IMG/VR virus record: IMGVR_UViG_3300038701_000962
Coordinates: 1 to 27,140 of that record
DNA from: a virus
Strand: one strand, 5' to 3'
DNA length: 27,140 nt
In this document: positions 21,377-27,140 of the stretch, piece after piece
How positions within the stretch are numbered: position 1 is the first letter of the stretch
How the letters are laid out: each line of letters starts with the position of its first letter
Program-made: the position numbers and the translations under genes
The notes under the pieces: generated by a model
What the model saw: the letters and a program-made list of their open reading frames with translations, nothing else
Database searches by the model: none
What the model was told of the DNA's origin: nothing

Positions 21377-21409
21377 TATCACTTGCAGGCTATATTTTGG
21401 TTTTAATGC

Positions 21410-21679
21410 CTAGGCGCTATCGCCATATTCAAACGCGATAAGCTTTTGCAGCATGTCAATCGCCTTTTCCAAGTCCTGCCGCCCGTTTTTGCTACGGTGG
21501 CGGGATACGTATTTAACTACGCTAGCCTCGCACATGTTTAGCCCATTCGCCATGCTATACTCAAGCGGCTGAATTGCCATTGTGCGGTAGTGGTCCCCGC
21601 CAATCTGTTCGGCCATTGGCTTATCATAACTTGCGCGTGGCGGTTGCCCTCTAGTGGTTGGCGGATATATCTTACCCAT
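21410..21679 (-). CDS. DUF3310 (SaV-like) protein, 89 aa
   Basis: The core GGDHYRTMAIQPLEY (27-41) and NGLNMCEASVVKYVSRH (45-61) are characteristic of DUF3310, followed by the LEKAIDMLQKLI helix. The family is common in phages, often near nucleotide or replication genes, and its function is not established. The N-terminal ~20 residues are basic and probably disordered. It overlaps the metallophosphoesterase gene by 8 nt and is the last gene of the late operon. Confidence 0.8.
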   Translation of the reverse strand: MGKIYPPTTRGQPPRASYDKPMAEQIGGDHYRTMAIQPLEYSMANGLNMCEASVVKYVSRHRSKNGRQDLEKAIDMLQKLIAFEYGDSA

Positions 21680-22769
21680 TCCGGTAAATCCCCTCGATCA
21701 AGTGCATTTTCAATCCCGCTTTATCGTCAAAGGTAAGCGACTGCAGCGCCCGCCGTCCGCCGTATGTTGAACCGTATTCATCGGTAGGGCAGAACGCCCG
21801 CAAACTCCACCATTTGACGCCGGGAAAGTCCTTTGTGCTGTCATGGTGAATATGCCCGGTCAATATATGCCTGTCCCGCGTTGCGCTCCATTCTGGGCAC
21901 GTATCCGCAAGCGACATTGCCAGTCGTTGCGCGGGCGACCTGTCGCCATGGTGCGCGGCCACAAGCGACCGCCCATGCCTAACCCAATAGATGTCCCGCG
22001 CGGCGTCCTCGATTGTGATATTAGGCGCGTTGCGGTATCGCTGCGATAGGGCGAAGTGCAGCACTAGGTGCGCGTGGGGGTCGTGGTTGCCCCGCAGGAC
22101 GCGCACAGTTACGCGCCAATGCTTATGTGCCAGCGTGTCCACGACATGACAGATCGCGCGTATTGCCACCTCTGCGGCCTTGTATTGCCGCCCGTCCGTA
22201 TCCACAACGTGGGAGCGGCTTTGCGTGTGCCCTTCGTTATCATCGGCGTGTAGCGTGTCCCCGCCAAGGATCAGCACCGCATGGCCGCTGTCCGGCGTGT
22301 CTGCGCATAGGTCTGCAAACGCTTGCTTTAGGTCGCGTTCGGCATGTGACAAGTCATAATCAACGCCGCCGGTTTCCCGCCCCCAAGCCCGCATTCCAAA
22401 GTGTGCGTCCATTAGCGGATAGACGGTCATGAGGTTGCCGGGCGTGTTACTTGGCGGCGTTGGCGTGTATGCGGGAATATCCTTGAACGCCTCTGCAATG
22501 TCCGCTAGAACATCGCGCGCGGTGTCATCCTTTGGCGTCTTGTAATAGACGGAATGCGTGTCCGTTTTGATCCAGAAGCTATCTGGAATAGCGCCGGAAC
22601 CCGCCACGGTCGCAGCTTGCTGCGCGGCTGGATCGGCGTCTAGCCATTTGCGCGCGCCCGCAAGCCTGCGCTTGACCGCGTATTCGCTAATGCCCATAAT
22701 TCGCGCAATATCGGCCCTGCTGTGCCCTTTGTCGCGCAATTCAAGCGCGGTGGATTGCTCGGGTGTCAC
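21672..22769 (-). CDS. Helix-turn-helix/calcineurin-like metallophosphoesterase, 365 aa
   Basis: Residues ~1-45 are a helix-turn-helix of the sigma region 4 type (GHSRADIARIMGISEYAVKRRL). From ~113 a calcineurin-like metallophosphoesterase follows, with the metal ligands in order: DAHFG (121-125), GGDTLHADD (169-177), GNHD (227-230), HHGD (273-276) and TGHIHH (304-309). The GTG start at 22769 overlaps the upstream stop codon. Such phage proteins are often labelled DNA-repair-exonuclease-like. The HTH suggests action on or near DNA. Nuclease or phosphatase activity is likely, but the substrate is unknown. Confidence 0.8.
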   Translation of the reverse strand: MTPEQSTALELRDKGHSRADIARIMGISEYAVKRRLAGARKWLDADPAAQQAATVAGSGAIPDSFWIKTDTHSVYYKTPKDDTARDVLADIAEAFKDIPAYTPTPPSNTPGNLMTVYPLMDAHFGMRAWGRETGGVDYDLSHAERDLKQAFADLCADTPDSGHAVLILGGDTLHADDNEGHTQSRSHVVDTDGRQYKAAEVAIRAICHVVDTLAHKHWRVTVRVLRGNHDPHAHLVLHFALSQRYRNAPNITIEDAARDIYWVRHGRSLVAAHHGDRSPAQRLAMSLADTCPEWSATRDRHILTGHIHHDSTKDFPGVKWWSLRAFCPTDEYGSTYGGRRALQSLTFDDKAGLKMHLIEGIYRNG

Positions 22770-22954
22770 TTATAGCCCTCCAATCCGGTAATCAGGCCAT
22801 TGCGCAAAAGCACATCCCGCGTTTGCGAATTGCACCAATGCGGGAACCAATCCTCTTTTGCTACACTAGATTGCGCCGCCGCCCGGTAGCCTTCCTCGAA
22901 CGCTTGCCGCATGTAGTATTGCGCTAGTTGCGCGTCAATCTTGCTTACTCTCAT
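22766..22954 (-). CDS. Small helical protein, 62 aa
   Basis: The ATG at 22954 has a GGAGGT site 7 nt upstream, which decides it over an ATG eight codons earlier. The first half is helical (KIDAQLAQYYMRQAFEEGYRAA). The second half holds EDWFPHWCNSQTRDVL. The stop codon overlaps the metallophosphoesterase start. No family is recognised. Confidence 0.55.
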   Translation of the reverse strand: MRVSKIDAQLAQYYMRQAFEEGYRAAAQSSVAKEDWFPHWCNSQTRDVLLRNGLITGLEGYK

Positions 22955-23198
22955 GATAATACCTCCAACTTGCCTCACAATGGCGCTTCCCGAATACTAC
23001 CACCCAAGCGCGCCAGAACCTATGCTTGCCCTGCAATCTATAGCCCCGACTGCATAGGCTTTCATGCGTATCAGAAAAGATCAGGTTGTGCAAATGGCAG
23101 GAGATTGTGGTCCGGTTTGTCTTTACGCCAATCTTAGGAGGCATCAATTGGCGAAGGGGCACAAACCGGAAAGCCCTATCCTTGAAACCGTATAGCAT
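22935..23198 (-). CDS. Possible basic Cys/Trp-rich protein, 87 aa
   Basis: An open frame with an ATG at 23198 fills an otherwise empty gap of about 250 nt and ends 20 nt inside the next gene's leader. The opening MLYGFK and a following KTNRTTIS stretch resemble small phage proteins with an ASCH-like start. The rest is basic with several Cys and Trp. The ribosome site is weak (AGGG, far upstream). It may be a real gene, or this may be a noncoding late-region gap. Confidence 0.35.
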   Translation of the reverse strand: MLYGFKDRAFRFVPLRQLMPPKIGVKTNRTTISCHLHNLIFSDTHESLCSRGYRLQGKHRFWRAWVVVFGKRHCEASWRYYHESKQD

Positions 23199-23221
23199 AT
23201 TGATATGCCCTGCAAATAGAC

Positions 23222-23563
23222 CTAGAAACCTAGAAAGCGGATAACCTTGATCTGCACCGTTTCGCCATCCTCTGCGGACATTTGCGGCGGGTATGCAATC
23301 CACCCGTCCTCCGGCGCTACATGGATCGTCTCAGGCCCGGATGTTACGTCTAGGTCAATACTGACCGTCACTAGATCGGTAGCCATTTCCGGAGGGTGGC
23401 CCGCGCTGGATTGTGACGCTGAATTGTAATAGGTGACAATAGCGGTGTTTTCGTCTACCTGCTCAATTGCGAATATGTCCAGATCGTTTTGGTCCGGGTA
23501 AGCCTGCCCGAAAGCCGGGAATGCCATGAGTGCCGCCAGTGCGGTTACGGTCGCCAATTGCAT
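23222..23563 (-). CDS. Secreted (signal-peptide) protein, 113 aa
   Basis: Residues 1-20 are a clear signal peptide with a hydrophobic core (LATVTALAALMAFPAF) and a GQA cleavage site. The mature part is acidic and beta-rich (NTAIVTYYNSASQ, DLVTVSIDLDVTSG). It follows the spanin genes, overlapping the o-spanin by 19 nt. It would act in the periplasm. No family is recognised; a lysis-accessory or envelope-modifying role is possible. Confidence 0.6.
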   Translation of the reverse strand: MQLATVTALAALMAFPAFGQAYPDQNDLDIFAIEQVDENTAIVTYYNSASQSSAGHPPEMATDLVTVSIDLDVTSGPETIHVAPEDGWIAYPPQMSAEDGETVQIKVIRFLGF

Positions 23564-23736
23564 ACGGATGCCCCCGTTTCATTATGCGTGAGAATTTGCC
23601 GCGCGGTTTCTTCTGTCAGAACGTCCGCAGTGCTAGGCCGGATTGGCGCGGCCCAATCGCAGCTATCGGTTATTGTCGCGCAACCACTTAGAAAGAGCGT
23701 TATGGACATCATCGCTAGACTTGCTCGCAACGTCAT
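23545..23736 (-). CDS. Outer-membrane spanin subunit (Rz1-like lipoprotein), 63 aa
   Basis: The start at 23736 has GGGAGGT 5 nt upstream. A short hydrophobic stretch ends in the lipobox LSGC with Cys19, the lipidation site, leaving a mature protein of about 45 residues. The mature part (AAPIRPSTADVLTEETARQIL and a final CNWRP) resembles Rz1-like proteins of alphaproteobacterial phages. Its start lies inside the i-spanin gene in another frame (74-nt overlap), the classical nested spanin layout. Together the pair fuses the inner and outer membranes at the last step of lysis. Confidence 0.75.
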   Translation of the reverse strand: MTLRASLAMMSITLFLSGCATITDSCDWAAPIRPSTADVLTEETARQILTHNETGASVCNWRP

Positions 23737-23908
23737 TCTGGACCTCCCTTGCCTCTTTCATCGCTTCCACGCGGCGGCGCGCATACGCGGCCTCTTGATC
23801 GTTCCGGCCCTTGCGGTAGAAGAACGCGGATACAAATACCGCCATAGCAGACACCGCCGCTAAAATCAACCGCCCCGCGCGGGTGGACAGGAACCAGCGG
23901 AGGGTCAT
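23663..23908 (-). CDS. Inner-membrane spanin subunit (Rz-like), 81 aa
   Basis: The ATG at 23908 overlaps the endolysin stop codon (ATGA). A TM segment at ~13-31 is followed by a charged, helical periplasmic part (NDQEAAYARRRVEAMKEA...). This N-in/C-out layout with a coiled coil is that of i-spanins. It is short for the class. The paired nested lipoprotein gene supports the call. Confidence 0.7.
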   Translation of the reverse strand: MTLRWFLSTRAGRLILAAVSAMAVFVSAFFYRKGRNDQEAAYARRRVEAMKEAREVQNDVASKSSDDVHNALSKWLRDNNR

Positions 23909-24549
23909 CGGTCGCCCGCCGCCCATTTGCGCAAACGCTCGCGCGCAATCCATGCAAACGCCAGCACAGCCACTGAGACGCCCGCCACGATAGCGACCTG
24001 AGCCGTAGCGTCTAGCTGCCCAACGGCGCTAAACACGCCGCTAGCAGCCGCCACAGTGCCACCTACGCCTGCCGCCGTGGCTTGCAGTGTAGTGGATTGC
24101 GCTGCGGACGTTCGGGGCCGCTTTGCGGCATACCACCGGCGCACATTAAAGCCCGGGCAAGCCTTGGCGGCAACTTCGTTGTGCCCGTGAATTGTGATCC
24201 CGTCATATCGGGTTTCCCAATCCAAAATCAGCGCGCGCAACATGGCCTCTTGTTGCGGCGTGAAATTATCCTCGAAAGCGTCGGTTTCGCTACTACCGTG
24301 CCCGCCAATGAGGCATACTGCCACGGTATCATGGTTATGGCCTTTTGCATGTGCAGGCCTGTCTTGCTCTTTACGACCGCTTGCAATTGACCCGTCGCGG
24401 TCAATGATCCAATGATAACCAATGTCACGCCACCCGCGATCCATGTGCCAGCGCCGTATTTCTGACACCTTGTCATCTAGTGGCCTGCCATCCATCCAGT
24501 CGGGCTGTGTTGCGCTGCAATGAATAAACCCACGTTTGATCTTACGCAT
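23905..24549 (-). CDS. N-acetylmuramoyl-L-alanine amidase endolysin with C-terminal membrane segment, 214 aa
   Basis: The endolysin cuts peptidoglycan between muramic acid and L-alanine. It is a T7-lysozyme-like amidase_2: zinc ligands H10 (FIHCSAT), H123 and C131 (HGHNEV..KACPGF), and catalytic partners Y45 and K129, with spacing like T7's H17/Y46/H122/K128/C130. After residue ~145 comes a linker, an Ala/Gly-rich hydrophobic stretch (~155-179) and a TM segment (~184-203) with a basic end. A C-terminal anchor is unusual for an amidase endolysin. It overlaps the upstream gene by 1 nt and sits directly before the spanins. Confidence 0.88.
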   Translation of the reverse strand: MRKIKRGFIHCSATQPDWMDGRPLDDKVSEIRRWHMDRGWRDIGYHWIIDRDGSIASGRKEQDRPAHAKGHNHDTVAVCLIGGHGSSETDAFEDNFTPQQEAMLRALILDWETRYDGITIHGHNEVAAKACPGFNVRRWYAAKRPRTSAAQSTTLQATAAGVGGTVAAASGVFSAVGQLDATAQVAIVAGVSVAVLAFAWIARERLRKWAAGDR

Positions 24550-24797
24550 TAGTCTGAACTCCTTGAAAGTAGCTTCTTGACGTCACCCATAATCACTTTG
24601 ATATCGTCTTTCAATTCGTCCTCCAAGCGGTCAATCCTGCGATTGACTTGATCCATCTTTTCGTCCGATTGCTTTCTGTGCTCTTTGAAGTTAACCCGCA
24701 ACTCAATATACCCCACTGCGAACGCCACGAAAGCGGACAGAATGGCCCAATATTCCTTTATGAATTGCAAGATCACGCTGGAGTTAGTCGGTTCCAT
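24549..24797 (-). CDS. TM plus coiled-coil protein, possible holin partner, 82 aa
   Basis: A TM segment lies at ~14-32 (YWAILSAFVAFAVGYIELR), followed by a charged heptad-like helix (KMDQVNRRIDRLEDELKDDI). The gene overlaps the endolysin gene by 1 nt and the upstream membrane-protein gene by 14 nt. It could be a holin-like, antiholin-like or XhlA-type protein. Position in the lysis cassette is the main support. Confidence 0.6.
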   Translation of the reverse strand: MEPTNSSVILQFIKEYWAILSAFVAFAVGYIELRVNFKEHRKQSDEKMDQVNRRIDRLEDELKDDIKVIMGDVKKLLSRSSD

Positions 24798-25233
24798 GCC
24801 TTAGCTCTCTATATGCTCTAGTCGTTGCGCCGACTGCAAAATGTGTTGCAACTATTGCAAATATCCCGGCGAAGTTCAATATATTCCCGATCATGTTGGG
24901 ATTGCCGGGGTCTATCTCTGAGAACATTAGGATAACCGTTCCCGCGCCATATAAAACGGTAAATATTGTGTCCTCGATTGTGTCCCATGTGTCTGTGACC
25001 CATTGCTTCCATTGCTGGATTGCGAACAAGGCGAACACGATTAGGAACGTGATGCCCTTTGGCGCAAACTCACCGAAGTAAGCAAAAGCCGCCGCTGAAA
25101 CCATAGTAGTCAATGCAACGCCAACAACCAAATGGCCGCATTGATTATCCACCCACGATTTCCAATCGTCGCGGTAACTGCTGGGCGTGTTAATGTCCCG
25201 CCACATTTTACGAAGGACTGCGGGGAAGGTCAT
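24784..25233 (-). CDS. Multi-span membrane protein, candidate holin, 149 aa
   Basis: Four hydrophobic segments (about 33-55, 60-75, 86-106, 113-135) are visible after a charged N-terminus (RKMWRDINTPSSYRDDW). Place in the cassette before the endolysin makes a holin the likely role. The length is greater than that of most holins. No family is recognised by name. Confidence 0.55.
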   Translation of the reverse strand: MTFPAVLRKMWRDINTPSSYRDDWKSWVDNQCGHLVVGVALTTMVSAAAFAYFGEFAPKGITFLIVFALFAIQQWKQWVTDTWDTIEDTIFTVLYGAGTVILMFSEIDPGNPNMIGNILNFAGIFAIVATHFAVGATTRAYRELRHGTD

Positions 25234-25264
25234 TGATTAGTAGCCCATACGGCGCGGATAGGGG

Positions 25265-25741
25265 TCACGGGGAGACGCCTTGCAGCGCGACGGCATAGGC
25301 GCGGGAATACCCGCCAACCGTATCAGCACCGGTCACATTAAGGCGTATTGCGTTGGACGCTGACATATCAACAACAGCGAAACCACCAGCGCCAGCCGCA
25401 GCCCCTGAATAGATTGAAACAGCGCCGCCAAACGACGCGCCGTTATTGGATGATATCTGGTATGTTGCCGATGCGACCTCCCCTGACCCGCCAAGTCCAG
25501 CCCCATGAACGATAACCGTTTGCACCCGCTCAATATCAGTAATCGTTACACTTTCCGTAGCACCGCGCCCCGCCTCTACAGACCCAAGGAACAAGTCAAC
25601 CGCCGCCCCTTGCACCTTGGGAGCATTCTCCGCACCCTCTGCAATCGCAATGGGATTATCCCGAAACTGCCCCGCAAGCTGCGCGGTTAGTGGCGCGTCC
25701 GGTTCAATCTGTGTGTCAAGAATTGCGTTATAATCAGCCAT
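25265..25741 (-). CDS. Tail or virion surface protein, 158 aa
   Basis: The N-terminal segment (YNAILDTQIEPDAPLTAQLAGQFRDNP) is typical of small structural proteins found next to tail genes. The rest is a Gly/Ser/Ala-rich beta domain (VIVHGAGLGGSG, YQISSNNGASFGG) like a carbohydrate-binding or fibre-tip domain. The ATG at 25741 overlaps the stop codon of the tail hub gene by 1 nt. A receptor-contact role is inferred. Confidence 0.6.
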   Translation of the reverse strand: MADYNAILDTQIEPDAPLTAQLAGQFRDNPIAIAEGAENAPKVQGAAVDLFLGSVEAGRGATESVTITDIERVQTVIVHGAGLGGSGEVASATYQISSNNGASFGGAVSIYSGAAAGAGGFAVVDMSASNAIRLNVTGADTVGGYSRAYAVALQGVSP

Positions 25742-27140
25742 TAGCTAAACCTGTATGCCCCTTCACCATCCGCGAATAGCAACGTGTCATCCACGAAATA
25801 AGCCCCTCTGTCTTTCTGCGCTTGGCTACTTGCATCATAATCCGGCCTCGTGTTTTCCGTAATGTAGCCGTAACGCTCATCGAATTGAAACCGTTGCAAT
25901 CCCACGCGCACTTTATGCCCGGAACGCATGTCATCCCGCATGATAACTTGCGCAAGCTGTGGAGACAACTCGCCCGCTTCATCCGTAATGGTCCGGCTTT
26001 CCAATTGGATAACGTCCGCAATGGAAACGTCATCTTTATAGTCCAACTCAACCATAAACCGCACAGGCTGCACCTTGAAGCGGTTCATATAGCGAATTGA
26101 CAAAATCCGAACCGTTGCATCCGCGCCTTGATTAAGCCACCGGCAATTGATCTCCTTTATCCGCGTATCCCCAAACGCTTCCGGCAACTTGCTTTCCGCG
26201 TCAATAGTAACGCGCGTTCGGCTGAAATTGTCATCGGACACGCCGCGCGACGGGTCAATCTGCACCGTCCTAAACACCACTTCCGTTAGACGATCCTCGT
26301 CCCGGTCCTCTTTTGATACCGCGATATTGGTTTGCGTGTCGTTAAATTGCTTCACGCCCAATAGATCAACCGGGCGATTAACTAGAAACTTGATTTCTTG
26401 ATCTACGTCATCCCACCAGATAGTCACGCCTAGCACCGCCAATTCCCCGATTAGCTTTGCCGCGCCTTCCGGCTTCATAATGTCAGCAGTCAAGAAAAGG
26501 CTAGGCGCCCATCGCTGCGCTTCCGTTTGCCAGTCCGTGAACGGAATGAACGCCGATGGAACGCCCGCAGCTAGTAGAATATCCCGCACAACGCTATCAA
26601 TGCGCTGCAACCTCGGGCTAAACGTCGCTTGAAACGTGTCCGCCTGATTATGGCTAGAAACCCGCGTTCCGTTAACGCCGCGTTCAACCAGCGTGATAAC
26701 GTCACCCGCGCGCGTGTATTGCACCAACTCCGACCCAATCGCCGCAAAGCCCGCCGCCGGATATTCACTGTCTCCAATGCCCTCCGGCGTCAATGTAAGC
26801 GTGGTGGCGTCCTCTGCTACGTCCAGCGTCAAGACGCCATTGGACGGCGCTGGAACAACTGCCCTGTCATTATCCGCCAACGCCAGAACGTCCTTACCCT
26901 CAATCGACACGCGCCCGTTATCGTCCGGCCCCTTAAAGTCCGTAATGATGTAATGCCGCGTTGTATCAATCGTCAGCGTCCCGCCGTCCACATAGCCTGT
27001 AATGATCCGCATAGGGCGGCCTGCATAGTTAGGATTGCGCGCCCTAAACCTGCTCCAGAACGTGCCCCGCGTCTCAGGGTCATACCCTACGCCAAATTGC
27101 TGCGCTGCACCGCTAATCCGCTCCGCTTGGTATTTGTTCC
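25741..27140 (-). CDS. Tail hub/baseplate-like protein, 5' end beyond the window
   Basis: The frame is open from 25741 to the right edge (465 residues visible), so the gene is cut by the window; the internal ATG at 27012 is not its real start. The visible start (TFWSRFRARNPNYAGRP) leads into long beta-rich domains, including TTRHYIITDFKGPD, GKDVLALADN and QYTRAGDVITLV, as in central tail-hub proteins of siphophages of alphaproteobacteria. It is followed by the smaller tail protein and then the lysis genes, the usual late order. The name rests on pattern and context. Confidence 0.65.
   Translation of the reverse strand, partial: NKYQAERISGAAQQFGVGYDPETRGTFWSRFRARNPNYAGRPMRIITGYVDGGTLTIDTTRHYIITDFKGPDDNGRVSIEGKDVLALADNDRAVVPAPSNGVLTLDVAEDATTLTLTPEGIGDSEYPAAGFAAIGSELVQYTRAGDVITLVERGVNGTRVSSHNQADTFQATFSPRLQRIDSVVRDILLAAGVPSAFIPFTDWQTEAQRWAPSLFLTADIMKPEGAAKLIGELAVLGVTIWWDDVDQEIKFLVNRPVDLLGVKQFNDTQTNIAVSKEDRDEDRLTEVVFRTVQIDPSRGVSDDNFSRTRVTIDAESKLPEAFGDTRIKEINCRWLNQGADATVRILSIRYMNRFKVQPVRFMVELDYKDDVSIADVIQLESRTITDEAGELSPQLAQVIMRDDMRSGHKVRVGLQRFQFDERYGYITENTRPDYDASSQAQKDRGAYFVDDTLLFADGEGAYRFS

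Noticed and set aside
1-27140. CRISPR array, integrase, CI-like repressor or attachment site
   Set aside because: No regularly spaced repeats, recombinase motifs or att-like repeats were seen. The three leader copies are translation signals, not CRISPR repeats.

Overview
The window looks like part of a tailed-phage (or prophage) genome that grows in an alphaproteobacterium, probably of the Rhodobacterales. The supports are a moderately GC-rich sequence, TTGAC-N17 promoters, a B12-dependent ribonucleotide reductase, DUF5681- and P63C-type proteins, and tightly overlapping small genes with frequent GTG and TTG starts. No integrase, CI-like repressor, capsid gene, large terminase, DNA polymerase or tRNA was seen, so lifestyle and host are inferences.

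Layout. (1) Positions 1-3005, minus strand: a 36-aa gene, a chimeric gene joining an IS1595-type zinc ribbon to the start of a P63C protein, a terminator, then (reading leftward) an operon of four small unknown genes, a winged-helix-like protein and a DUF5681-like protein. Three of the small genes start behind an identical leader. (2) Positions 3006-3309: an AT-rich noncoding stretch with several dyads and a bidirectional terminator. (3) Positions 3310-5553, minus: a primase-polymerase/helicase. (4) Positions 5554-5686: a divergent promoter pair. (5) Positions 5687-21346, plus: a long early/middle operon. It holds a Sak4-like ATPase, an ssDNA-binding protein with an SSB-type acidic tip, a YqaJ exonuclease, an SF2 helicase, a VRR-NUC nuclease, a SNF2-like helicase, a DNA methyltransferase, an HD nucleotidase, about nine tiny unknown genes, dUTPase, class II ribonucleotide reductase, ThyX and a full-length beta sliding clamp. 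(6) Position 21352: a terminator between convergent operons. (7) Positions 21410-27140, minus: late genes. In transcription order these are a tail hub-like protein (cut by the window edge), a tail/surface protein, two small membrane proteins (holin candidates), an amidase endolysin with a C-terminal membrane anchor, nested spanins, a secreted protein, an HTH-metallophosphoesterase and a DUF3310 protein.

How it works together (inference). Prim-pol/helicase opens and primes the genome. The Sak4/SSB/YqaJ set carries out single-strand-annealing recombination. The phage clamp probably recruits the host replicase, because no polymerase is encoded here. The HD nucleotidase, dUTPase, NrdJ and ThyX convert host nucleotide pools toward dTTP. 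The most unusual points are the transposase/P63C chimera, the phage-borne sliding clamp with possible clamp-binding peptides in a methyltransferase and a nuclease, the ThyX with a non-canonical signature, the triplicated translation leader, and the endolysin with a membrane tail.
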